Origin: an uncultured Flavobacteriaceae bacterium | Lineage (GTDB): Bacteria; Bacteroidota; Bacteroidia; Flavobacteriales; Flavobacteriaceae | Direction of reading: 5' to 3' | NCBI GenBank assembly: GCA_937937185.1 | Contig: CALDCO010000289.1 | Coordinates: forward strand, 1 to 38,362 | Length of the DNA stretch: 38,362 nucleotides | Shown here: positions 17,301-23,994 of the stretch, piece after piece | Position numbering within the stretch: position 1 is the stretch's first letter | Layout: every line of letters begins with the position of its first letter | The notes under the pieces: generated by a model | Told to the model about the DNA's origin: nothing | Database searches by the model: none | Seen by the model: only the letters and a program-made list of their open reading frames with translations | Translations under genes and position numbers: made by a program

Positions 17301-17668
17301 CTAAAGAAGATACTATTTATGCGGATTCTGTTAGACTAAAACAGATATTGTCTAATTTGTTAAATAATGCATTTAAATTTACCGATGAAGGAACCATTTC
17401 ATTAGGCTACACTTTTTCAGAAAACAAAGATAAAGTAACTTTTTATGTAAAAGATACGGGTATTGGGATACCTCAAAATGATATAAACACTATATTTAAC
17501 CCTTTTCGCAAGGTACACAATGGCTCCCAAAAAAAATACCGTGGTACAGGTATAGGACTCTCGATCTCTCAAAAGTTAGTAAAAGCATTTAAAGGCAAAA
17601 TTACAGTGAAATCGAAAGTAGGAGAGGGATCTACCTTTTTTGTCGAAATACCCCAAGGTGTTAAATAA
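14369..17668 (+). CDS. Two-component propeller sensor histidine kinase
   Basis: A membrane sensor kinase of about 1,100 residues. It has an N-terminal signal peptide (ILSLSILILISTSINAQ), then a periplasmic Reg_prop double beta-propeller with many (I/L)W(I/V)G(T/S) blades to about 660. A Y_Y_Y domain follows (YKLEGYDKKWVDAG near 720), then one membrane helix (FKMFLGLLFLIILISIYLI), a coiled coil and HisKA (VSHEIRTPMNA, His about 882). HATPase_c has LSNLLNNAFKFTDEG, DTGIGIP and GTGIGLSIS. It ends right after the ATPase domain: there is no receiver and no AraC output, unlike classical Bacteroidota hybrid systems, which usually sense glycans. The start is a TTG, either 14369 (giving MKHIG, preferred) or 14363; no ATG fits. 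A receiver gene follows. Confidence 0.92.
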   Translation: MKHIGILSLSILILISTSINAQKTTLYKFKSIGEDKGLSSNWAYSIFQDDLGFIWVGTDDGLNRYDGYKYESFRPKNAEGNTLGNVQINSISKKRKGELWVATSNGLYTVKENKLLPFSGIPKSNYRDVLNENDSIAWLVGNTGFIKINTIKNTYNNLSEDINHTFYQKKGSKIFKDSSNNLWFGSNGVVYKFNPKNQYIEKFDDFENLDTNTKNDILAITQDKNGVIWVGFGQNGLYYKPNGSKKFLKNSDGVILNLHVDKDNQLWIGRGSNQGLQKIDLNKNNTSITFKYDIRDPNSISDNSIYCIFEDNAGDIWIGTFAGGVNYISKRSKKIHILDKNTPETPLKNNIVNEILEDGDFLWIGTEAGISRLNKKNNSIKYYNYDANDNKSLSRDPIHKIYKDSRDNIWVGTWDGGINLYNYEQDNFKRFPVSNKKGDLHSEHILAIAEDYKKRLWIGSAYGGLYQYDYEKNHFISFKDLAKNANTFPNDVTTIQETNTKELLLNTYISIVFLDPDENTYREFPINIDEVVITSSFLDSDNVLWIGTNTGLFQFDRKTEKYLPYNGENYKINNLSIKAIIEDDNGIIWVSTNNGIFQINKTNKQITKYVKQDGFSANEFKREAAYKNKEGVLYFGTATGLTFFDPNTLDYNKKVPSLTLTAFDVLYSKPNEYRKLHSITKNPNNEEKIELNSKQSSFLISYTGLNYLHPEKNKYRYKLEGYDKKWVDAGVTRSATYTNVNPGNYVFKVLGANNDNKWATQPKTLKIVVHAPWYKTSIFKMFLGLLFLIILISIYLIRVAFYKKQRRVLQQQVDYRTKALTAANNLLLEKTSEIEEQNVHLFQHQNHLEELVRGRTKALNKAKLKAEESDRLKSAFMANVSHEIRTPMNAIYGFSNLLSEDNITKEEHKEFIEIINNNCNDLLLLIDDIMDMSILDSQDLKLNIKEIKIQEFLSVLEKKYKIKQTKQLKLSFIYNNSTKEDTIYADSVRLKQILSNLLNNAFKFTDEGTISLGYTFSENKDKVTFYVKDTGIGIPQNDINTIFNPFRKVHNGSQKKYRGTGIGLSISQKLVKAFKGKITVKSKVGEGSTFFVEIPQGVK

Positions 17669-17680
17669 GGGGTTTAAAAG

Positions 17681-17710
17681 TTGATTTATAATCATATTTT
17701 CACTACTTTG
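17681..17710 (+). promoter_or_regulatory. Possible promoter of the stand-alone receiver gene
   Basis: TTG (17681-17683), a 20-nt gap and TACTTTG (17704-17710, one base shorter than TAnnTTTG) lie between the kinase stop and the receiver ATG at 17732. If real, the receiver can be expressed apart from the kinase, and in-frame starts upstream of 17710 are excluded. Confidence 0.35.
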
Positions 17711-17731
17711 CAGCGTCCTAAATGCTATACC

Positions 17732-18133
17732 ATGTCAAACTCATTGAATATTTTAATATCTGATGATGAAAAACTTAACTTTATCCTGTTAAAAAAGCTT
17801 TTGCAATTAAACTTAAAATTGCCGCTCAACATTCTACATGCAATTAATGGAAAAGAAGCAGTAGAATTATGCAATGATGGAATTCACCTGATACTAATGG
17901 ACATTGAAATGCCAATATTAAATGGTCTTGATGCTTCTAAAATCATTAAAGAAAAATACGCTAATATTCCCATAATTATACAGTCTGCTTATACCGGTTT
18001 TGAATACCAACAAATAGCTGAAAAATTAGGATGCGAAGGATTTTTAGCTAAACCAATTAGAAAAACAGATTTATTAAAAATGATCACTCAGTTTATTCCT
18101 TGTGCCAACGTTTTAAACGAAAAACCTACTTAA
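17732..18133 (+). CDS. Stand-alone receiver-domain response regulator
   Basis: A 133-residue protein consisting of a single CheY-like receiver. The acidic pocket is SDDE (Asp11, Asp12), the phosphoacceptor is Asp57 in LILMDIEMPILNG, the switch residue is Ser85 (IIQSAYTG), and the conserved Lys107 lies in FLAKPIRK. There is no DNA-binding or enzymatic output domain. Receivers with this DIEMP and KPI pattern often come from hybrid kinases. It follows the propeller kinase, which lacks a receiver, so it is the obvious partner and may act in a phosphorelay. The frame is open further upstream (TTG at 17681), but the ATG at 17732 begins at the family's normal N-terminus. Confidence 0.88.
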   Translation: MSNSLNILISDDEKLNFILLKKLLQLNLKLPLNILHAINGKEAVELCNDGIHLILMDIEMPILNGLDASKIIKEKYANIPIIIQSAYTGFEYQQIAEKLGCEGFLAKPIRKTDLLKMITQFIPCANVLNEKPT

Positions 18134-18257
18134 TCCTTGTTTCATAAAAAAAACTAAGGATTTCAGGTAAATTAAACTCAGGTTTTCTTATCCATTTCCA
18201 ACTTAAATTTTGCGCTAAAATTTTCTTTTTTTTATTTATGCTTCAAAATAAAATATA

Positions 18258-18398
18258 GAGGCTGTCTAAAAAGGTATATTTCGTCAACCTGAACTTGATT
18301 CAGGTTCTCACAAAAGACTAACACGTCACATTATGAGATTCTGAAATATCACGTATTCGGGACAGAAGGACGATTAAAAATACTTTTCAGACAGCCTC
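18258..18398. repeat. 141-bp nested inverted-repeat element (includes CGTC repeat copy 2)
   Basis: GAGGCTGTCTAAAAAG (18258-18273) and CTTTTCAGACAGCCTC (18383-18398) are inverted repeats matching at 15 of 16 positions. Between them lies a second unit (18282-18372) running from CGTCAACCTGAA to GGGACAGAAGGACG, with an internal CCTGAA-CTTGA-TTCAGG hairpin. That inner unit matches 6037-6120. The element lies between the receiver gene and trkH (convergent); the rest of this 348-base gap holds no gene that I can see. Confidence 0.7.
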
Positions 18399-18481
18399 TT
18401 CATTTTTCGCCTTAAACGTCACTTTTTTTCTTTAAATCTTAAGCGCCTTTTTATATGGGTTTGGCTCTATTTAAAAACGTT

Positions 18482-19975
18482 TTATCTATTCCGCCAGAAG
18501 AAAGGAGTTAATAAAATAAGAACAGTAAACAATTCTAAACGTCCTATTAGCATTAAAAAGGCAGACCACCATTTGCCTATTGCGGGTAAAGCAGCATAAT
18601 TATGTACTGGTCCGAAATCACCCAAAGCAGGGCCTACATTGCCTAAACTTGAAGCGGCAATACCAATGGCATTTTCAAAATCAATATTCATTATAGAAAA
18701 GCCTAAAGCGCCAACGATAAATGATAACATGTAAAGAATAAAAAAGCCTAAAATATTAAATACAATGTCTCCAGAAACCGATCGCTTATTATAACGAACA
18801 GGTAAAATAGCATTTGGATGCAATGTTCTTTTAAATTCTAAAAAACCATTCTTTATAGTGATAAGATGTCGAACCACTTTCATACTTCCAGAAGTGCTCC
18901 CAGCAGAGCCACCTAAAAACATGAGTCCGAAGAAAAGTACGGTAAGAAACGCGCTCCACAATGTATAATCTGCTGAAACAAACCCCGTTGTTGTTACAAT
19001 GGCTATAACTTGAAACAAGGCATGCCTAAATGTACTTTCGCCAAACCCCCAAACCATAGGGTGAGGTATTGAAGATTTAGACAAATCTGCTTTGCAATAA
19101 ATAATGATTGCAGCTATACAGGTAAATACGACTATGAATTTAAAATATAATTTAAACTCTTCATCTTGAAATATTTTTTTAATTCGTCCTTTAAAAGCAA
19201 AATAACTCAAGACAAAATTTGTTCCAGCTAGGAACATAAATAGAATAATGATGTATTGAATCATTGGTTTATCGTTCCAGTAGGCAATACTTGCATTTTT
19301 AGTTGAAAAGCCTCCAGTAGACAGCGTGCTTAAAGAATGATTAATGGCATCGAAAAAAGACATTCCTGCAACTTGTAATAAAATGGTTTCGGCCACCGTA
19401 TATCCAAAATAAATAAGCCATAATCGTTTTGCTGTGTCTGTAATTCTAGGATGTAATTTATCTGCACTGGGGCCAGGAGCTTCGGCAGCAAATAACTGCA
19501 TCCCACCTATTCCTAATAAAGGAAGTATGGCTACCGCGAGCACAATAATTCCCATCCCTCCAATCCAATGCGTTAAACTTCTCCAAAACAGCACGCCTTT
19601 GGGAACGGCTTCAATATCATTTAAAATGGAAGCCCCAGTGGTTGTAAACCCAGATATGGTTTCAAAAAAAGCATTAGTAAAATCTGGAATGGCTTCGGTT
19701 AAAATATAAGGCAAACTCCCTGATAATGCCATAACAATCCAGCCAAAAGATACGACGATATAGCCTTCGCGCTTATTGAGTTCTTTCTTATGCTTCCGGG
19801 TATAATACATGGCAAATAAACCACTAAGAAGTATGACTAGTCCAGACAAAAATAATTTAAAAGTAACCCCGTCTTTGTAAATTAAACTAACCAGAGCAGA
19901 AAGCAATATAAATCCTCCATTAAAGAGCAATAAAAGCCCAAAAAAATGAAAAATAATTTTATAATTAAGCTTCAT
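18482..19975 (-). CDS. trkH: Trk potassium uptake system membrane subunit
   Basis: A 497-residue inner-membrane protein of the TrkH/KtrB superfamily, the K+-conducting subunit of the Trk system. The four pore loops are visible: SGFTTTGASIL (about 108-118), LSTLSTGGFST, IVTTTGFVSADY, and ASSLGNVGPALG near the C-terminus, each with the filter glycine. The long first loop with HWIGGMGIIVLAVAILP and the GGMQLFAAEAPG segment are typical of TrkH. Its ATG lies 3 nt after the trkA stop, so the two form an operon in the order trkA-trkH. Confidence 0.95.
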   Translation of the reverse strand: MKLNYKIIFHFFGLLLLFNGGFILLSALVSLIYKDGVTFKLFLSGLVILLSGLFAMYYTRKHKKELNKREGYIVVSFGWIVMALSGSLPYILTEAIPDFTNAFFETISGFTTTGASILNDIEAVPKGVLFWRSLTHWIGGMGIIVLAVAILPLLGIGGMQLFAAEAPGPSADKLHPRITDTAKRLWLIYFGYTVAETILLQVAGMSFFDAINHSLSTLSTGGFSTKNASIAYWNDKPMIQYIIILFMFLAGTNFVLSYFAFKGRIKKIFQDEEFKLYFKFIVVFTCIAAIIIYCKADLSKSSIPHPMVWGFGESTFRHALFQVIAIVTTTGFVSADYTLWSAFLTVLFFGLMFLGGSAGSTSGSMKVVRHLITIKNGFLEFKRTLHPNAILPVRYNKRSVSGDIVFNILGFFILYMLSFIVGALGFSIMNIDFENAIGIAASSLGNVGPALGDFGPVHNYAALPAIGKWWSAFLMLIGRLELFTVLILLTPFFWRNR

Positions 19976-19978
19976 GTG

Positions 19979-21328
19979 CTATAGAAATAATTTTTCAACC
20001 CGCTTTATTGAACGCGGCAAACAGCAAACCACCACTTTATCACTTTCTTGTATTTTAAAATCCCCAAGAGCAATTTGCCCTTCTCCATCTCGAACTACGC
20101 CACCTATTATTGCAGAACGCGGAAAATCGATATCTTTAATACGTTTATTACAAATTAAAGACGAGGGTTTCACTTTAAACTCTAATAATTCGGCATTCAT
20201 ATTATTTAGCTTCGTCATAGCGATAACCTCTCCCTTACGTATGTATCTAAAAATGTTATTCGCAGCTAAAAGCTTCTTATTAATTAAGGTGTCTATTCCT
20301 ATAGATTGAGAAAGTTCAAAATAATCCATGTTTTCTACTAAAGCAATCGTTTTACGAACGCCCCGAGACTTTGCAACTAGGCAGGACATGATATTGGTTT
20401 CAGAATTTTCAGTCACCGCAATAAACGCATCCATATCATCAATGTTTTCCTCTTGCAAAAGTTCTACATTCCTTCCGTCGCCATTAATTACTAAAACACG
20501 TGCTAATTCATCGGCTAAGTTAAAAGCGTGCTCTTTTTGTTTTTCAATAAGCTTTACTTTGTAACCCTTTTCACTTAAATCTCTGGAGGTTTTGTAGCCT
20601 ATTTGGCTGCCTCCTAAAATCATGACTCTTTTAATCTCAGTATTAATCTTTCCAGTCATGCTACACAGTTCGTCGTCACCACCTTCAGTGGTAATGAATA
20701 CCACATTATCGCCTTCTTTAAAAAGGGTGTCTCCTCTTGGAATAATCGTATATTGTGTTCCAAAACGCTGAATGGCGATAGGTACAAAATGAATTTCTGA
20801 AAACAACTGCGCGGCATCTTTCACACTCTTTCCAACAAAATTTGCGGTTCTTGATAAATTTAAACCAACCATGGTTAAGGCGCCTTCGTCAAACTTATAA
20901 CTATCATTAAAAGCCGATTGATCTAAAAGTAATTCAATCTCTGAAGCGGCTAAAGATTCGGGAGAAATTAATTCGTCTATTCCAAACCGGGTAAAACCCA
21001 CTTCATCTTTGTGAGCAATAAACTCTGTATTGGTAATTCTGGCAATGGTTTTTTTAGCCCCTAATTGTTTGGCCAAAACGCAAACGGTAATGTTTGTTGT
21101 CTCAGAAGAAGTTACGGCAATAACCAAATCTGAATTAACCACATTAGCCTCTTTTAGTATTGAAATAGACGTAGCATCACCTTTTAAAACTTTAATGTCC
21201 AGATGTGTGTCGGCATAAGATAAACTTTCCCTATTGGTATCTATTAAAGTAATTTCTTGTGATTCGTAGGATAGTAATTTCGCTAAATGGAATCCTACTT
21301 CTCCTGCTCCTGCAATGATTATCTTCAT
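19979..21328 (-). CDS. trkA: Trk potassium uptake regulatory subunit
   Basis: A 449-residue cytoplasmic protein with two RCK halves that bind NAD(H)/nucleotide and gate TrkH. The first Rossmann motif is IIAGAGEVGFHLAKLL at the N-terminus, with DTN at the end of the second strand. The second is MILGGSQIGYKTSRDL near 230. TrkA-C domains follow each half. I chose the ATG at 21328 (MKIIIAGAGEVG). The ORF extends 8 codons further to 21352, but that extension overlaps a -7 box (21350-21357) and has no family counterpart. The length fits E. coli TrkA (458 aa). Confidence 0.93.
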   Translation of the reverse strand: MKIIIAGAGEVGFHLAKLLSYESQEITLIDTNRESLSYADTHLDIKVLKGDATSISILKEANVVNSDLVIAVTSSETTNITVCVLAKQLGAKKTIARITNTEFIAHKDEVGFTRFGIDELISPESLAASEIELLLDQSAFNDSYKFDEGALTMVGLNLSRTANFVGKSVKDAAQLFSEIHFVPIAIQRFGTQYTIIPRGDTLFKEGDNVVFITTEGGDDELCSMTGKINTEIKRVMILGGSQIGYKTSRDLSEKGYKVKLIEKQKEHAFNLADELARVLVINGDGRNVELLQEENIDDMDAFIAVTENSETNIMSCLVAKSRGVRKTIALVENMDYFELSQSIGIDTLINKKLLAANNIFRYIRKGEVIAMTKLNNMNAELLEFKVKPSSLICNKRIKDIDFPRSAIIGGVVRDGEGQIALGDFKIQESDKVVVCCLPRSIKRVEKLFL

Positions 21329-21349
21329 TTGTTTAGTCGAAATGTGGCA

Positions 21350-21357
21350 CAAATCTA
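21350..21357 (-). promoter_or_regulatory. -7 box of the trkA-trkH operon
   Basis: TAGATTTG on the minus strand matches TAnnTTTG, 21 nt before the trkA ATG at 21328. Its position rules out the longer in-frame start at 21352. Confidence 0.5.
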
Positions 21358-21449
21358 AACAATTTATGCTATAAATTCCTATCCGAAATGGTATAATTAG
21401 TTATCATATAATCGTTTATTTCTAATTTTCATATCGGCTTTATATGGTT

Positions 21450-21457
21450 TATCTTTG
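21450..21457 (+). promoter_or_regulatory. -7 box of menG
   Basis: TATCTTTG followed by C matches the Bacteroidota -7 box. It covers a possible TTG start at 21455, so translation probably starts at the TTG at 21470. Confidence 0.6.
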
Positions 21458-21469
21458 CAAAAAAATAGT

Positions 21470-22198
21470 TTGACGAAAGTAAAGCCATACAAAAATAGTC
21501 CTCTAGGCAAAAAAGAACAGGTTGCTAAAATGTTTGATACGATTTCTAAAGAGTATGATGGATTAAACCGTGTAATCTCCTTTGGGATTGATGTTAAATG
21601 GCGAAAAAAGGTGGTAGAAATCGTTAAAAACAAACAGCCAAAAACGATTTTAGATATTGCCACAGGAACAGGAGATTTAGCCATTAATTTAGCTGAAACT
21701 AATGCTGAAAAAATTATTGGTTTAGATATTAGTAGTGGCATGCTAGAAGTAGGCAAAGAAAAAATTAAAAGAAAAAAACTAGAGCAAACTATCGATATGG
21801 TTCTAGGAGATTCTGAAAACATGCCTTTTGATGATGGCGCTTTTGATGCCATTACTGTGGCTTTTGGCGTTCGAAATTTTGAAACTTTAGAACACGGCTT
21901 AAAAGAGATTCTTCGCGTTTTAAGACCTGGAGGGGTTTTTGTAATACTAGAAACTTCTGTGCCTAACAAGCCTCTATACAAACAAGGGTATAACTTTTAT
22001 TGTAAAAATGTACTCCCAGTTATTGGAAAACTTTTTTCAAAAGATAGAAGTGCCTATAAATACTTAAGCGAATCGGCTTCCGTTTTCCCTCATGGAAATG
22101 CTTTAAACAATATTTTGCGTAATATTGGGTTTACTAATATTGTAGATTTGCCACAAACTTTTGGTGTAGCGACAATTTATACGGCATCGAAAGCGTAA
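21470..22198 (+). CDS. menG: Demethylmenaquinone methyltransferase
   Basis: Also called UbiE. It methylates demethylmenaquinone with S-adenosylmethionine in the last step of menaquinone synthesis, supplying the respiratory quinone. The 242 residues show [20 protein letters not shown] near the N-terminus, SAM motif [40 protein letters not shown], and the family signature [15 protein letters not shown] near 145-160. Only the menaquinone activity is expected in flavobacteria. The start is set at TTG 21470 because the upstream TTG (21455) lies inside the -7 box. The next gene, porT, begins 72 nt downstream. Confidence 0.93.
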   Translation: MTKVKPYKNSPLGKKEQVAKMFDTISKEYDGLNRVISFGIDVKWRKKVVEIVKNKQPKTILDIATGTGDLAINLAETNAEKIIGLDISSGMLEVGKEKIKRKKLEQTIDMVLGDSENMPFDDGAFDAITVAFGVRNFETLEHGLKEILRVLRPGGVFVILETSVPNKPLYKQGYNFYCKNVLPVIGKLFSKDRSAYKYLSESASVFPHGNALNNILRNIGFTNIVDLPQTFGVATIYTASKA

Positions 22199-22270
22199 TT
22201 AAATACATTAATCTTAATATTGTAACTGGATCACTTTGAACAAAAAATAAAAATAACAACAAATAATTAG

Positions 22271-22987
22271 ATGAAATATGTGCATGCCCTATTAATTTTT
22301 GTTTTTTCTTGTCAGGCTATTAATGCTCAGTTGTTTACAAAAGAAAAAGTAAAAAACAATCCAACCATGGATAAGAAAACCATTAGCTGGGGCTATTATT
22401 TTGGCATTAATAATTTCGATTTTAAGTTTGATTATAATGAGAACAAAGGCGATGTTATTAATGAACCAGGATTAGGGTTTAATGTTGGGTTAGCGGGTGA
22501 CGTTCGTGTAAACGATTACATAAATATTCGTTTAGAACCCGGACTAGTAATTACTACCAGAAATTTAACGTATCCTCTAAGTTTCTTTGATGGTATAGCA
22601 GACCTTTCTGAAAATGATTTATTTAGAGAAGTAAGATCTACCTACGTGTATCTGCCTTTATTGTTTAAATTTTCTACAAAGCGCTTTAATAATTTTAAAC
22701 CTTTTGTAATGGGAGGGATTTCAACAGCTTTAAACTTATCGAGTAACGAAGAAAATCCAGATGATAATAGTTCAGGACAATTTCGTGCCAAAGAAGGGGT
22801 TAATTTTTATGAGTTAGGGATTGGTATCGATTTTTATTTATATTGGTTTAAGTTTACGCCTTCTATTAGAGGGGTTTTTGCTTTAAATGATGAATTAATT
22901 CCAGACAAAGATCCGGCTAGTCCTTGGACCAGTAACATCACTTCCATGAAAACCAGAGGAGTGTTTTTTAATTTAACATTTAGGTGA
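22271..22987 (+). CDS. porT: PorT-like outer-membrane protein of type IX secretion
   Basis: A 238-residue beta-barrel protein with a signal peptide (about 1-19, ending INA before QLF). Alternating hydrophobic/polar strands follow (INIRLEPGLVITTRN, TYVYLPLLFKFSTKR, FKPFVMGGISTALNL, NFYELGIGIDFYLYWFKF), and it ends in TRGVFFNLTFR with aromatic/hydrophobic residues typical of a last strand. The size, topology and placement directly after menG/ubiE match PorT, an outer-membrane component needed for type IX secretion of gliding adhesins and proteases. The substrates encoded here at 1-663 and 29164-30024 fit. The assignment is by similarity I recognise plus context. Confidence 0.82.
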   Translation: MKYVHALLIFVFSCQAINAQLFTKEKVKNNPTMDKKTISWGYYFGINNFDFKFDYNENKGDVINEPGLGFNVGLAGDVRVNDYINIRLEPGLVITTRNLTYPLSFFDGIADLSENDLFREVRSTYVYLPLLFKFSTKRFNNFKPFVMGGISTALNLSSNEENPDDNSSGQFRAKEGVNFYELGIGIDFYLYWFKFTPSIRGVFALNDELIPDKDPASPWTSNITSMKTRGVFFNLTFR

Positions 22988-23038
22988 TTGCCCTTGCAAT
23001 GTTCTTAGCTTGATTGTACAAATAAAGCAATGATTTCG

Positions 23039-23776
23039 TTAAGAATTTCTTCTAAATTCGCTCAATAAGATAGCGGTTGCAGTCGCTACATTTAAACTTT
23101 CAGTCTTTTTTAAAGCCCCAAAACGAGGAATAGAAATTCGCTTATTAATGGTGTGTTCTACTTCTTTAGATATTCCATTGGCTTCGTTCCCTAATACTAG
23201 GATGCCTTCTTTTGGTAGTTTATTTTCATAAATATGATCCCCTTTCATGAAAGCGCCGTAAGTAGTCATTTTAGTTTTATTTAAAAAAGAAGGCAAATCT
23301 AAATAACTAACATTCACTCGAGTAATAGATCCCATTGTGGCTTGTATAACCTTGGAATTATAGACATCTACTGTTTCCGTATTACAAACTAAATCACTTA
23401 CTCCAAACCAGTCGCAAAGACGAATAATGGTTCCTAGATTACCAGGGTCTCTAACATTATCTAGCGCAACAATAAATTGATTATTAGATATAGGTCTTGC
23501 TTTGGGAATTTGAAAAAGTGCCAATGCTTTGTTAGGTGTATTAAGACTACTAATTTTTTTTAATTCAGCGGCTGTAATTAAAAATTCTTGCCCAGCTACG
23601 GCAAGATTGGCATTACTATTGAAAGACATCGTTGTGTATAACTCGCGAAGCTTAAAATTAGAATCTAGTAGTTCGTTAATCACTTTAACACCTTCAGCTA
23701 TAAAAAGCCCTTCTTTATACCTGTGCTTTTTATGCTTTAAACGTGTGATTAATTTAATTTGATTTTTAGATAACAT
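23039..23776 (-). CDS. TrmH/SpoU family RNA 2'-O-methyltransferase
   Basis: A 245-residue SPOUT-fold methyltransferase that methylates the 2'-OH of a nucleoside in rRNA or tRNA. An N-terminal substrate-binding domain (KHKKHRYKEGLFIAEGVKVI) is followed by motif 1 (LDNVRDPGNLGTIIRLCDWFG), motif 2 (VLGNEANGISKEV) and motif 3 with the SAM-binding knot (IPRFGALKKTESLNVATAT). The Arg and Asn residues of the family active site are present. The start is the ATG at 23776 (MLSKNQIKLI); the ORF reaches a TTG at 23788, but the shorter form matches the family. The target nucleotide is not known. It diverges from tamL. Confidence 0.9.
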   Translation of the reverse strand: MLSKNQIKLITRLKHKKHRYKEGLFIAEGVKVINELLDSNFKLRELYTTMSFNSNANLAVAGQEFLITAAELKKISSLNTPNKALALFQIPKARPISNNQFIVALDNVRDPGNLGTIIRLCDWFGVSDLVCNTETVDVYNSKVIQATMGSITRVNVSYLDLPSFLNKTKMTTYGAFMKGDHIYENKLPKEGILVLGNEANGISKEVEHTINKRISIPRFGALKKTESLNVATATAILLSEFRRNS

Positions 23777-23929
23777 AAAACGATTCAAGCTAATTTAAAT
23801 TAATCCCAATATATCTATTGAATTTCCTGCGAAAAATAATAACTGATATACCATTTGATAAAGAAAAGCATAAATTTTTATTAGGACACTTTTGTATTCA
23901 GATTATATTTTTTTCACCTGAAAAAAATG

Positions 23930-23937
23930 TACTTTTG
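23930..23937 (+). promoter_or_regulatory. -7 box of tamL
   Basis: TACTTTTG matches TAnnTTTG and ends 57 nt before the TTG start of tamL at 23995. Confidence 0.5.
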
Positions 23938-23994
23938 ACAAGAAATGGTATTCCTTCGTTTTTAGCAACAAAAAAGCTGTAAAAACTCATTACA

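Noticed and set aside
18132-18162. AATCCTT/AAGGATT pair after the receiver gene as a terminator
   Set aside because: Only 7 bp with a 17-nt loop and no T run follows it.
19434-20564. Several plus-strand ORFs inside trkH and trkA
   Set aside because: They are antisense shadows of well-recognised potassium transport genes.
21397-21981. 194-codon ORF antisense to menG
   Set aside because: It overlaps the SAM-binding motifs of menG and its protein has Ser/Phe/Leu-rich shadow composition.
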